NCBI GenBank assembly: GCA_021151665.1
Contig: JAGKWW010000008.1
Coordinates: forward strand, 7,283-71,282
Source of the DNA: Flavobacteriaceae bacterium
GTDB taxonomy: Bacteria > Bacteroidota > Bacteroidia > Flavobacteriales > Flavobacteriaceae
Direction of reading: 5' to 3'
DNA length: 64,000 nucleotides
Shown: in pieces, positions 8,085 to 15,899 of the stretch
Layout of the letters: each line of letters begins with the position of its first letter
Position numbering within the stretch: position 1 is the stretch's first letter
Position numbers and translations under genes: made by a program
Notes under the pieces: model-generated
Told to the model about the DNA's origin: nothing
The model's input: the letters and a program-made list of their open reading frames with translations, nothing else
Databases searched by the model: none

Positions 8085-10892
8085 ATGAAATTCAGGATCT
8101 TATTTATTCTATTGTTTACCTGCGCTTTAGGCTTTGCACAAAACAGCGCTACCATAAATGGTACGGTGACCGACAGGGATATGGGAGGCGAAACCCTTCC
8201 GTTTGCTGCTGTTAAGGTAAAAGGCACTACGATAAATGCAACTACAGACGAAAGCGGCAAGTATACGCTCACGGTGCCTGCAGGAACACATACACTTATT
8301 TTCAGCTTTCTCGGATATCTTGACGAAGTGGTTACCGTATCTGTAGCGGCCGGCGAAACAAAAACTATAGACAAGGAACTACACTCTGAAAGCGTACAGC
8401 TGCAGGACGTGGTGATAGAAAAAACGGTAACCCGCGAAAAAGAATCGGTTCTGCTCCTTGAGCAGAAAAAGGCGGTAGAGATAAAGCAGAGTATTGGTGC
8501 GCAGGAACTTTCGCGCAAAGGTATCGGCGACGTAGAAGAAGGGCTTACTAAAATAACCGGTATTACCAAGGTTGGGTCGCGCGGGCTTTTTGTGCGCGGG
8601 CTGGAAGACCGCTATAACAACCTTTTGATTAATGACCTTGCGGTACCCTCTAACAACCCATTCCAGAAGATTGTTCCGCTGGACCTATTCCCAACCGATA
8701 TTGTGAGCGTGCTTGAAGTTTTTAAGACGTTTAACGTAAATAACTATGGTGACTTCGCCGGCGGTACTTTTAACATTGTTACGTCTAAGGGCACAAAGGC
8801 TATCACGAAACTCAGCATTGGCGTAGGCTACACAACCAATAACAACCTTTCTGATTTTAAAATATCGGATGATGCTGCATCTACGAAGGGCTTTTTAGGG
8901 CTTACAGGAAAAGACAGGGAGATGCCGGGCATTTTTGGCGCAACCCCGGCCAACAGGACACTAACAGCAGGTGAAGCGCAGCAATCATTCAAAAGCGGCT
9001 TTAATGTAAACTCGAGCAAAAGCCCGCTTAATACCAGCATCGGCGTATTACATTCGGAGCGCTTCGATTTTAAAAACAATGACAGGATTACGTACCTGCT
9101 TTCATTGAATTCTGAAAACAGCTATACGGTACGTAATGAAACTGACAATACTTTTATTGGATCTAATTCCGGCGGCAGCAGCGAAATTATATTCTACAAT
9201 AAGTTTAATACCAATACTTATAGATATAAAACAAATTCCTCGGCCCTTGTAGGAACTAATTACAAAAACCAACGCCTCGACCTTTCACTTACGGCATTCT
9301 ACCTTAGAAATACAGAAAATTCTATTCGGGACCAATTTGGTATTCTTGAAACTACTGCTATAAATCCGAATGTTCTTATCCGCACCAATCAACTCGACCA
9401 ATCGGATTACTTTACAGGGCAACTGGGCGCCAAGTATTTTATTACTGAGGACCAGAACCAGTTTGTACGCGCCGGCGTGTCGTATTCAAAAACATCTTAT
9501 CAGCAGCCAGACAGGAAATTTTTCCTCGGCACCAAAGAGGGTGACAATATTATTATGAATCCTGGGGGAAACAATTTACTGCGCCAGTATTTTGACATCA
9601 ATGGGGATAAATACTTTTCGGCTATGGCAGAATACGCTATCAAATTTGGAAATGCCGAGCAGAAACCGCATCAGCTGACAATAGGTTATAACGGAAACAT
9701 GAACGATGTAAAAACCTCATATCGGTTTGTTTCTACCAGCAGCGGCCCTGTATTTACCGCACCTATTGACGGAATTGATACAGAAATTGCAGCCGCACTC
9801 GCCAATGGTAACTTTAATTTCCGGGAAAGCTCAAATGCGCAGTACAAATCTACATTGAAAGAAAACGTGAATGCAGGCTATGCAAGCGTGCTACTCCATT
9901 TTGGCGATGAATGGGAAATAAATGGTGGCATTCGTGCTGAAAAAGTAAACCGGGAAACCAAATTCCGGGAAAATGGATCATTTGACGATCCTTTTGAGAA
10001 AATCACCTTCAACAAGACATACCTATTACCATCAGCCGGCCTGAAGTATGCTTTAAATGAAAAATCCAACCTGCGTTTTGCTGCCAGCCAAACTTATACA
10101 CGCCCCATCCTGATGGAGATGTTGCCTATTACTTATGTAAATGCTGATGGTACATCGCAAAGCGGTAACCAAAGCCTGGTAAATAGCGATAATTTTAACG
10201 CAGATATTAAATATGAAATGTTCCCGAGCAGTACAGAAATGTTCTCGGTAGGGGTATTCGGCAAAAAAATAAATAACGCGATAGAAAGAACCTTCCAAAG
10301 TGGTGCGAGCGGTTTTGTAACAACATTCCTTAATACCGGCAATGCTAATCTTTATGGTCTTGAGATGGATTTCATTATGAGCCTGGGCCGGGTTAGCGAA
10401 AGCCTTTCGAAAGTATCGTGGGGCTTTAACACGTCATTGATGAATACAAATGTAAAGACAAATGCTATGATCGTAAACAGTAACGGCACCTTGTCAGAGT
10501 CTGTAGAAACCCATCCTGACCGTCAATTACAGGGAGCTTCGAAATGGCTGATCAATTCTGACCTGAAATACGAATTTGGCTTCTCTGAAAGCTGGACCAA
10601 CACCATATCACTCGTTTATTCGGTTTTTGGTAAAAGGATTTACAGTGTGGGCACACGGCCGCTGGATCATATTTACGAGCTACCAGTACACCGTGTGGAT
10701 CTTGTGTGGGGAAGTAAGATTTCAGAACATTTCGACTTTAAGCTTTCTGCACACAACCTTCTGAATCCTAAAGTGCGTTTTGAGCTTGGTGATGACAATG
10801 CCGCTTCCCTGGCACAGTCTGTAGACACACGGACACTCTCGGATTATAAAAAAGGAGTTGGCTTTTCGCTTGGCTTAAATTATACCTTCTAA
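8085..10892 (+). CDS. TonB-dependent outer-membrane receptor with carboxypeptidase-like regulatory domain
   Basis: The 935-residue receptor starts with a signal peptide (MKFRILFILLFTCALGFAQ, ATG at 8085). A carboxypeptidase-D-like beta-sandwich (about 20-105, with TINGTVTDRDMGG...FLGYLDEVVTV) follows, then a plug domain and a long beta barrel ending in a terminal Phe (GLNYTF). An in-frame GTG at 8049 was rejected because it would place residues before the signal peptide. Such receptors import substrates across the outer membrane using TonB energy. The phased TAAC array upstream, shared with the downstream lipoprotein, suggests phosphate-type control. The substrate is unknown and there is no SusD partner. 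Confidence 0.9.
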   Translation: MKFRILFILLFTCALGFAQNSATINGTVTDRDMGGETLPFAAVKVKGTTINATTDESGKYTLTVPAGTHTLIFSFLGYLDEVVTVSVAAGETKTIDKELHSESVQLQDVVIEKTVTREKESVLLLEQKKAVEIKQSIGAQELSRKGIGDVEEGLTKITGITKVGSRGLFVRGLEDRYNNLLINDLAVPSNNPFQKIVPLDLFPTDIVSVLEVFKTFNVNNYGDFAGGTFNIVTSKGTKAITKLSIGVGYTTNNNLSDFKISDDAASTKGFLGLTGKDREMPGIFGATPANRTLTAGEAQQSFKSGFNVNSSKSPLNTSIGVLHSERFDFKNNDRITYLLSLNSENSYTVRNETDNTFIGSNSGGSSEIIFYNKFNTNTYRYKTNSSALVGTNYKNQRLDLSLTAFYLRNTENSIRDQFGILETTAINPNVLIRTNQLDQSDYFTGQLGAKYFITEDQNQFVRAGVSYSKTSYQQPDRKFFLGTKEGDNIIMNPGGNNLLRQYFDINGDKYFSAMAEYAIKFGNAEQKPHQLTIGYNGNMNDVKTSYRFVSTSSGPVFTAPIDGIDTEIAAALANGNFNFRESSNAQYKSTLKENVNAGYASVLLHFGDEWEINGGIRAEKVNRETKFRENGSFDDPFEKITFNKTYLLPSAGLKYALNEKSNLRFAASQTYTRPILMEMLPITYVNADGTSQSGNQSLVNSDNFNADIKYEMFPSSTEMFSVGVFGKKINNAIERTFQSGASGFVTTFLNTGNANLYGLEMDFIMSLGRVSESLSKVSWGFNTSLMNTNVKTNAMIVNSNGTLSESVETHPDRQLQGASKWLINSDLKYEFGFSESWTNTISLVYSVFGKRIYSVGTRPLDHIYELPVHRVDLVWGSKISEHFDFKLSAHNLLNPKVRFELGDDNAASLAQSVDTRTLSDYKKGVGFSLGLNYTF

Positions 10893-10912
10893 CAAATCCT
10901 CAAAACCTTTTT

Positions 10913-10938
10913 AGCCGCACAAATGTGCGGCTTTTTTT
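10913..10938 (+). terminator. Terminator after the TonB-dependent receptor
   Basis: A perfect 9-bp stem AGCCGCACA/TGTGCGGCT (10913-10921 with 10924-10932) with a 2-nt apex runs into seven T. It separates the receptor from the lipoprotein gene, which then needs its own promoter. Confidence 0.9.
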
Positions 10939-10948
10939 ATGGGTACCC

Positions 10949-11012
10949 GTTAACCTTTAGCTAACCTTATCATCAATATTGGTTAACCATCATATAACAA
11001 TGCTCTAACACA
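10949..11012 (+). promoter_or_regulatory. 11-bp-phased TAAC repeat array (Pho-box-like) before the lipoprotein gene
   Basis: TAAC occurs at 10951, 10962, 10984, 10995 and 11006. All five are in exact 11-bp register, with one degenerate slot (TCAA) at 10973. The first two units read GTTAACCT-TTA-GCTAACCT. This form resembles the cyanobacterial Pho box, which uses 8-bp repeats of CTTAACCT type with 3-bp spacers. The array ends about 63 bp before the ATG. It is the cleaner of two such arrays flanking the TonB receptor gene. Confidence 0.7.
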
Positions 11013-11074
11013 CTTGCCGCACTGCCTTACTACTTTTGAAACATCAAAAATTAAACCTCAATAAACAACAGATC

Positions 11075-12256
11075 ATGAAAAAGTTCATTTTTGGATTAGC
11101 AGTTCTAAGCGCAGTGTTTACAGGATGCAGCGACGATGACGAGAATACCACGGTACAGCCTGCAACAGGCCAGATTACCGGCGAGTATGCTGCAGATACG
11201 CATTTTGCTTACGGAAACTACACACTGAAAGGAATTGTAAAAATCAAGTCGGGTGCTACCCTTACTTTTGATGCAGGCTCTACGATTACCTGCGATAAGA
11301 CTACAGGAGACAATGCCCTTGTAGTACTTAACGGAGGTAAGCTTGTAATTAATGGTACATCGGATGCTCCTGTAGTGTTTACAGAAGTTTCACGTGTACC
11401 GGGCTCATGGGGCGGTATCATTATGTACGGTGATGCTCCAATCAAAGCTGCGGGTGGAAACACAACGGCCACATCTGAAGACGGAAACAACCAGTCTTAC
11501 GGCGGATCGAATGCAGCTCATAACGGTGGTGCACTTCACTATGTTCGCGTAGAGTATGCAGGCGCAAAACTTGCTGATGGTACTAAAGAAAATAACGCCT
11601 TTACATTCTATTCAGTAGGTTCAGGTACAGTTCTTGACCATCTTGTAGCCTACAAAGGAGCAGATGACGGATATGAGTTTTTCGGTGGTACAGTAAGCGC
11701 TACCAACCTTATCTCTTACGGAAACTATGATGATGCTTTTGACTGGCAGGATGGTTGGCAAGGCCAGAACAACTCTAACTGGTATGCTTACCAGACAGGG
11801 AAAGGAAACTTTGGTATGGAGATAGAAGCTTCAAATAATAACAATGCTTACTACCCTAAAATCACCAACATTACCTTGAAAAGGGCAGCAGGAACTACAC
11901 CTGAAGTTGCAGGTGCTATCGAAATCGATGCTATCCAGTTCAAAAAAGAAGGTAACGGAGATTTCAGCAACATCTGGATCGACGGTTACGGCACTTACAC
12001 AGAAGGTACTAACACATATCAGGGTGCAGCTCTTAAAATACAGGATACCCCAACAAATACCGATCAGGTAACGGGCGGAAAGATTAAACTTACCAACGTG
12101 AAGATCACCAACACTTCAGTACAGATAGCCGGTGGCGACGCAAGTATTATTCCTGCATTCCCTACAGGCAACTGGATGGTAAACACTACAGCAACCGGAG
12201 CCTCTATCGATGGCGGTAGCTGGACATCAGTAAACGGCACTTCTTTGATGCAGTAA
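11075..12256 (+). CDS. cell-envelope lipoprotein with right-handed beta-helix-like repeats
   Basis: The 393-residue protein has a lipoprotein signal peptide with lipobox VFTGC (Cys18) followed by SDDDEN. An acidic stretch after the cysteine favours export to the outer membrane or surface in Bacteroidota. The body is rich in short beta-strand repeats (LTFDAGSTITC, LVVLNGGKLVINGT, PVVFTEV) with Asn/Gly turns, which suggests a parallel beta-helix. The ATG at 11075 was chosen over 11036 because it directly starts the signal peptide. The shared upstream TAAC array suggests it works with the TonB receptor, perhaps as a substrate-binding partner. No catalytic motif was recognised. Confidence 0.7.
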   Translation: MKKFIFGLAVLSAVFTGCSDDDENTTVQPATGQITGEYAADTHFAYGNYTLKGIVKIKSGATLTFDAGSTITCDKTTGDNALVVLNGGKLVINGTSDAPVVFTEVSRVPGSWGGIIMYGDAPIKAAGGNTTATSEDGNNQSYGGSNAAHNGGALHYVRVEYAGAKLADGTKENNAFTFYSVGSGTVLDHLVAYKGADDGYEFFGGTVSATNLISYGNYDDAFDWQDGWQGQNNSNWYAYQTGKGNFGMEIEASNNNNAYYPKITNITLKRAAGTTPEVAGAIEIDAIQFKKEGNGDFSNIWIDGYGTYTEGTNTYQGAALKIQDTPTNTDQVTGGKIKLTNVKITNTSVQIAGGDASIIPAFPTGNWMVNTTATGASIDGGSWTSVNGTSLMQ

Positions 12257-12271
12257 TTTAAATAAGATTGA

Positions 12272-12308
12272 AAAAGCACCCTTCCTTACCGGTTGGGTGC
12301 TTTTTGTT
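12272..12308 (+). terminator. Terminator after the beta-helix lipoprotein
   Basis: The 10-bp stem AAAAGCACCC/GGGTGCTTTT (12272-12281 with 12295-12304) is followed by a T-rich stretch. It closes the TonB receptor/lipoprotein region. Confidence 0.85.
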
Positions 12309-12447
12309 ATAATTCAGTTTTAGCCAAAAAGCTATTTAAAATAAATCCGAACCGTTAAATTACAGCTTTTTATTTAAAACATTTTGACACGTTTTTTGGT
12401 ACGGTATTTGAAATTTATTTTATACATTTACCAAATCAATAGTATCG

Positions 12448-12786
12448 ATGAAGAAAAAATACTTTTACCAAATTTTGTTTCTTTTCCTATTCTGCACTTT
12501 CGGGGCTTTTGCCCAGGAGAGCAAAGGGATACCTGCACAAAGGGGACAGGAAACAATTGAGGGGCTTAATATATACCCTAATCCGGTGAGTACCGGCAGG
12601 ATATTTATTACCTCTAAGTCTTCATTGAACAAAGACATTGAGATATACGATGTACTGGGCAAGAAGATACTGCAGGCGTCGGTATCGGCAAAAGAGCTCA
12701 ATATTTCTACCCTTACTCCGGGCGTGTATATTATTAAAATAAAAGAAGGCGACGCCACTGCCACGCGCAAACTAATCGTTAAATAG
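12448..12786 (+). CDS. tiny T9SS type A sorting-domain protein
   Basis: This 112-residue protein has a signal peptide (about 1-23, ending FGAFAQ), only about 15 linker residues, and then a complete T9SS type A C-terminal domain. The domain starts at LNIYPNPVS and contains EIYDVLGKKI, ends with TPGVYIIKIKEGDATATRKLIVK split over its last strands, and has the terminal Lys. It therefore has almost no cargo domain. T9SS would carry it through the outer membrane and anchor it to the surface or release it. Its CTD closely resembles those of the two T9SS proteins encoded downstream. A decoy, spacer or regulatory role is possible but not shown. Confidence 0.85.
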   Translation: MKKKYFYQILFLFLFCTFGAFAQESKGIPAQRGQETIEGLNIYPNPVSTGRIFITSKSSLNKDIEIYDVLGKKILQASVSAKELNISTLTPGVYIIKIKEGDATATRKLIVK

Positions 12787-12829
12787 CCCGCATTGTTAAT
12801 CAGTGCTTAAAACTGTCATAAAGTATTGT

Positions 12830-12858
12830 AAAGCCCGTTTTTTGCGGGCTTTATTATT
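12830..12858 (+). terminator. Terminator after the tiny T9SS protein
   Basis: The 8-bp stem AAAGCCCG/CGGGCTTT (12830-12837 with 12845-12852) is followed by an A/T-rich tail with T-runs. Confidence 0.75.
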
Positions 12859-13005
12859 TATAACTTTATCCTGTTGTTTGATTTCAGCTCTAAAAACCTA
12901 TCTACCAAGTCATTGACCACGCATATTTTTGGAAATAATTTCATACAACATTATGTATAAATAGGAATGATTGATTAATTTTACACCTAAATTTAATAGA
13001 CAGAC

Positions 13006-14754
13006 ATGAAAAAACTTTACATTCTTTCTTTACTGTTCCTCAGCTCTGTAGCAGCGATGGCGCAGACAATCTACTCGGAGAACTTTGGTACCACGGCACC
13101 ATCTTCGAGCCCTTATCCGACGGTTACCGACTATACCGGATACCAGATGCCGGAGGGCAACTACACCGGGACTGCCGACGTAAGGAGCACCGGCGGGCCT
13201 AGCGGAACAAACACTTATGATGGCGCTTCGGGCGGATCAAATGTATTTTTTACCGGAACTGCAGGCAGGGTCATGCTTATCGAGAACATCAATACTTCTG
13301 CTTATCCTGCATCAGACCTTATCCTGAGCTTCGGCCAGAATCAGGGTGCTGCCTCTACAACACCATCTACAAACCTACTGGTAGAAGTAAGTACAGACGG
13401 TACAACCTTTACCCCTCTTACTTATGCAAGGACAGGCACAACAGCCTGGCAGCTGATCAACATTGGCGGTGGAGTGATTCCATCTGCAACAAACCTTCGC
13501 ATCCGTTTTACACAAAATAGTACTATCCAGTACAGGATAGATGATGTTAAAGTGCGCGCTGTTTCAGCTTCATGTACGCTACAGCTTGCTGCAGTTACAT
13601 CTGCCTGTAATGCTACAACCCTTTCTGACGATATGGTTACCATCACCATCCCTTACTCTGGCGGTGGAAATGCTACATATACAGTAACTGCTACTACCCC
13701 TAACGGTACGGTACAGGTATTTGGAAACCCTTCAACAACTGCATCTGGAGAACTTACTATGACTGTTGTCGAAAGTACTCCTGTAACACTAACGATAACG
13801 GGAGGCACATGCAACACATCGCTTGATATCGTTGCTGCAGCGTGCAAGCCTATCAACACACTGCCGTACAGCGAAAGCTTTAATTATGCAGTGGGTGCAT
13901 CACTTCCGGCTCAGCAAAAATGGACCGTTGCCAACACCGGCGACAACGTAACAATCAGCGCCGGTAACCTTAACTATACAGGTGTTACTTCAATGGGACA
14001 ATCTGCAACGTTCTCTGGTACTGGTGCAGAAGCATGGTCGCCATTCACGCCGACTACCACAGGCACAGTTTATGCTTCTTTCCTTATGAGCGTGACGGAC
14101 ATGAGTAACGTAACTACCGATGGCGCTGAGACCGTGTTCTTCGCCCTTACAGGAAATGATTTTGCAAACTATCGTGCAAGGATATTCATTAAGAAAGCCG
14201 GTGAACAATATTTACTTGGCCTTGCCAGTGGTTCAACAACTACAAACTACACTAGCACAGCATTCAATGTTGGCGACGTTGTGATGGTACTTATCAAGGC
14301 CGAATTTGCAACAAACACCATAAGCGCATGGATAAATCCTCCTCTTGCCACGTTTGATCCTGCTACTACTGCGCCGCTGCTTACTGAAACCCTTACCGGA
14401 ACACTTTCTGGTGTGGGCGGCGTTATACTTAGGCAGGATGGTGCAACTAACACGCCAACAATTGTTGTAGATGAGCTTAGGGTATCTACAGATTTTGCAA
14501 CACTTTCTACAGAGAAAAACAATGAAATTGCAGGCCTTAGGATCTATCCAAACCCTGTAACAGGAAACGTGCTTCACATTGCTACAGCAAACAACGGAGA
14601 GAAAGCCGTTGCCATCTACGACGTTCTTGGTAAGCAGGTAGTTAGTACTGTAACTACAGATGCAGTGAATGTTGCCGGCCTAAACAGTGGTGTTTATATC
14701 GTAAAGATCACTGAAGCAGGCGCTACAGCTACTAAAAAGCTTGTGATAAAATAA
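13006..14754 (+). CDS. T9SS type A secreted protein with two jelly-roll-like domains
   Basis: The 582-residue protein has a signal peptide (about 1-20, ending AMAQ). The first domain (about 20-190), starting YSENFG, resembles the beta-sandwich attached to secreted Bacteroidota hydrolases. A cysteine-containing linker domain (about 190-280) follows. A second lectin-like domain begins LPYSESFNY (about 285-495). The T9SS type A domain starts LRIYPNPVTG and ends ATKKLVIK. No catalytic residues were recognised, so a binding or matrix role on the cell surface is likely. The mini T9SS protein lies upstream and a strong terminator follows. Confidence 0.8.
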   Translation: MKKLYILSLLFLSSVAAMAQTIYSENFGTTAPSSSPYPTVTDYTGYQMPEGNYTGTADVRSTGGPSGTNTYDGASGGSNVFFTGTAGRVMLIENINTSAYPASDLILSFGQNQGAASTTPSTNLLVEVSTDGTTFTPLTYARTGTTAWQLINIGGGVIPSATNLRIRFTQNSTIQYRIDDVKVRAVSASCTLQLAAVTSACNATTLSDDMVTITIPYSGGGNATYTVTATTPNGTVQVFGNPSTTASGELTMTVVESTPVTLTITGGTCNTSLDIVAAACKPINTLPYSESFNYAVGASLPAQQKWTVANTGDNVTISAGNLNYTGVTSMGQSATFSGTGAEAWSPFTPTTTGTVYASFLMSVTDMSNVTTDGAETVFFALTGNDFANYRARIFIKKAGEQYLLGLASGSTTTNYTSTAFNVGDVVMVLIKAEFATNTISAWINPPLATFDPATTAPLLTETLTGTLSGVGGVILRQDGATNTPTIVVDELRVSTDFATLSTEKNNEIAGLRIYPNPVTGNVLHIATANNGEKAVAIYDVLGKQVVSTVTTDAVNVAGLNSGVYIVKITEAGATATKKLVIK

Positions 14755-14776
14755 TCTGATCTCTTTCAGATACAGA

Positions 14777-14803
14777 AGAGCACCGCAATTGCGGTGCTTT
14801 TTT
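14777..14803 (+). terminator. Terminator after the 582-aa T9SS protein
   Basis: A perfect 10-bp inverted repeat AGCACCGCAA/TTGCGGTGCT (14779-14788 with 14789-14798) runs into six T. Nearly the same hairpin recurs after the metalloprotease gene at 19280. Confidence 0.9.
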
Positions 14804-14872
14804 CGTTTCTTAAATTTAATGTAATATTTACAAATATTTTCTTAAATTTATAGAAATCAAAACCAACTCATT

Positions 14873-15877
14873 ATGAAAAATTTCCACTTAGCAACCAGCT
14901 TTACATTGCTGGCATCTTTCGGAATCCATGCACAAAATGTAGCCTCAACATCCACACTAACCAGTGGTGGGATGCAAGCAGGCGCAAACGGATCTAACAG
15001 CACTTATTATGGATACCGCGCAGGCGCGGCATCTACAGCTGCAAGCGGTTACAATGTATTTTTGGGGGGTAATGCTGGGGCTAACAATACTAATGGTTCT
15101 TCCAACACCTTTATTGGATTTTGGGCAGGAAGGTCAAATACTTCCGGAAGTGCCAATATTGCTATTGGTAGTGAAGCAGGGCAGGGTAATTTAACTGGTA
15201 GCGAAAATGTATTTATAGGAAATCAACCTGGTGGTAACTGTAATCAAAATACAGTTATCGGAACGGCTGCTGGGCAAAATGGAGGACTGGGAAACAATAA
15301 TACTTACATCGGATATAAGGCAGGGGGTGAAACAGCTGGTTCAGATAATGTTATGATTGGTCGTTACGCCGGGTTCAGCACTGGCCCATATAATCATCAG
15401 CTTATAATTAGCAACAAGGAAACACACTATCCGTTGATTTGGGGTGACTTTATGTATAACCAACTACAATTTAATGCTGTAGTCGGCATAGGGGAACAAC
15501 GGAGATTTCCATCTGAATCCGCTACGGTTGATGTCAGTAACTACAAGTTGTTTGTTGAGGGCGGTATCCTGACTGAAGCTGTAAGGGTAAGTTTACTTGA
15601 CACATGGGGAGACTATGTCTTTAAGGATGAGTACAAGTTGATGCCTTTAAAAGAAGTGGACTGTTATATCGAAGAAAATGGCCATTTACCCGAAATGCCG
15701 TCAGCGGCCGAAATAGAAAAAGACGGTTTGGAACTTGGCGACATGGCACGTATGCAACAAGTGAAAATAGAAGAACTTACACTGTATGCTATACAGCAAC
15801 AAAAGCAGCTTGAAAAACAGGAAATCGAAATCAAAGAGCTTAAGGAATTGGTTAAGGAACTCATCGAGAAAAAATAA
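14873..15877 (+). CDS. beta-roll/coiled-coil surface protein (TMF-like, trimeric-adhesin style)
   Basis: The 334-residue protein has a signal peptide (about 1-20, ending HAQ). Seven degenerate repeats of about 18 residues (about 40-175) follow, with an N-x-x-I/Y-G-x-x-A-G core as in YadA-type head repeats. Next come a linker, a conserved Bacteroidota segment (DYVFKDEYKLMPL...ENGHLPEMPS, about 245-280) and a C-terminal coiled coil rich in Glu, Gln and Lys (about 290-334). There is no T9SS domain and no membrane anchor. It probably forms trimeric fibres, as in phage tail-fibre or adhesin stalks. The metalloprotease gene starts 22 bp downstream. Confidence 0.75.
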   Translation: MKNFHLATSFTLLASFGIHAQNVASTSTLTSGGMQAGANGSNSTYYGYRAGAASTAASGYNVFLGGNAGANNTNGSSNTFIGFWAGRSNTSGSANIAIGSEAGQGNLTGSENVFIGNQPGGNCNQNTVIGTAAGQNGGLGNNNTYIGYKAGGETAGSDNVMIGRYAGFSTGPYNHQLIISNKETHYPLIWGDFMYNQLQFNAVVGIGEQRRFPSESATVDVSNYKLFVEGGILTEAVRVSLLDTWGDYVFKDEYKLMPLKEVDCYIEENGHLPEMPSAAEIEKDGLELGDMARMQQVKIEELTLYAIQQQKQLEKQEIEIKELKELVKELIEKK

Positions 15878-15899
15878 GTTCAACGTTAAGAAAAACAAC

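Noticed and set aside
14977..15400. Short periodic repeats that could look like a CRISPR or minisatellite
   Set aside because: They lie in frame inside a signal-peptide-bearing gene and encode degenerate beta-roll repeats; there are no constant repeats with unique spacers.
14873..15877. Calling the adhesin-like protein a T9SS cargo
   Set aside because: It ends in a coiled coil and lacks the YPNP-start, GVYI/L and terminal Lys pattern of the sorting domain.
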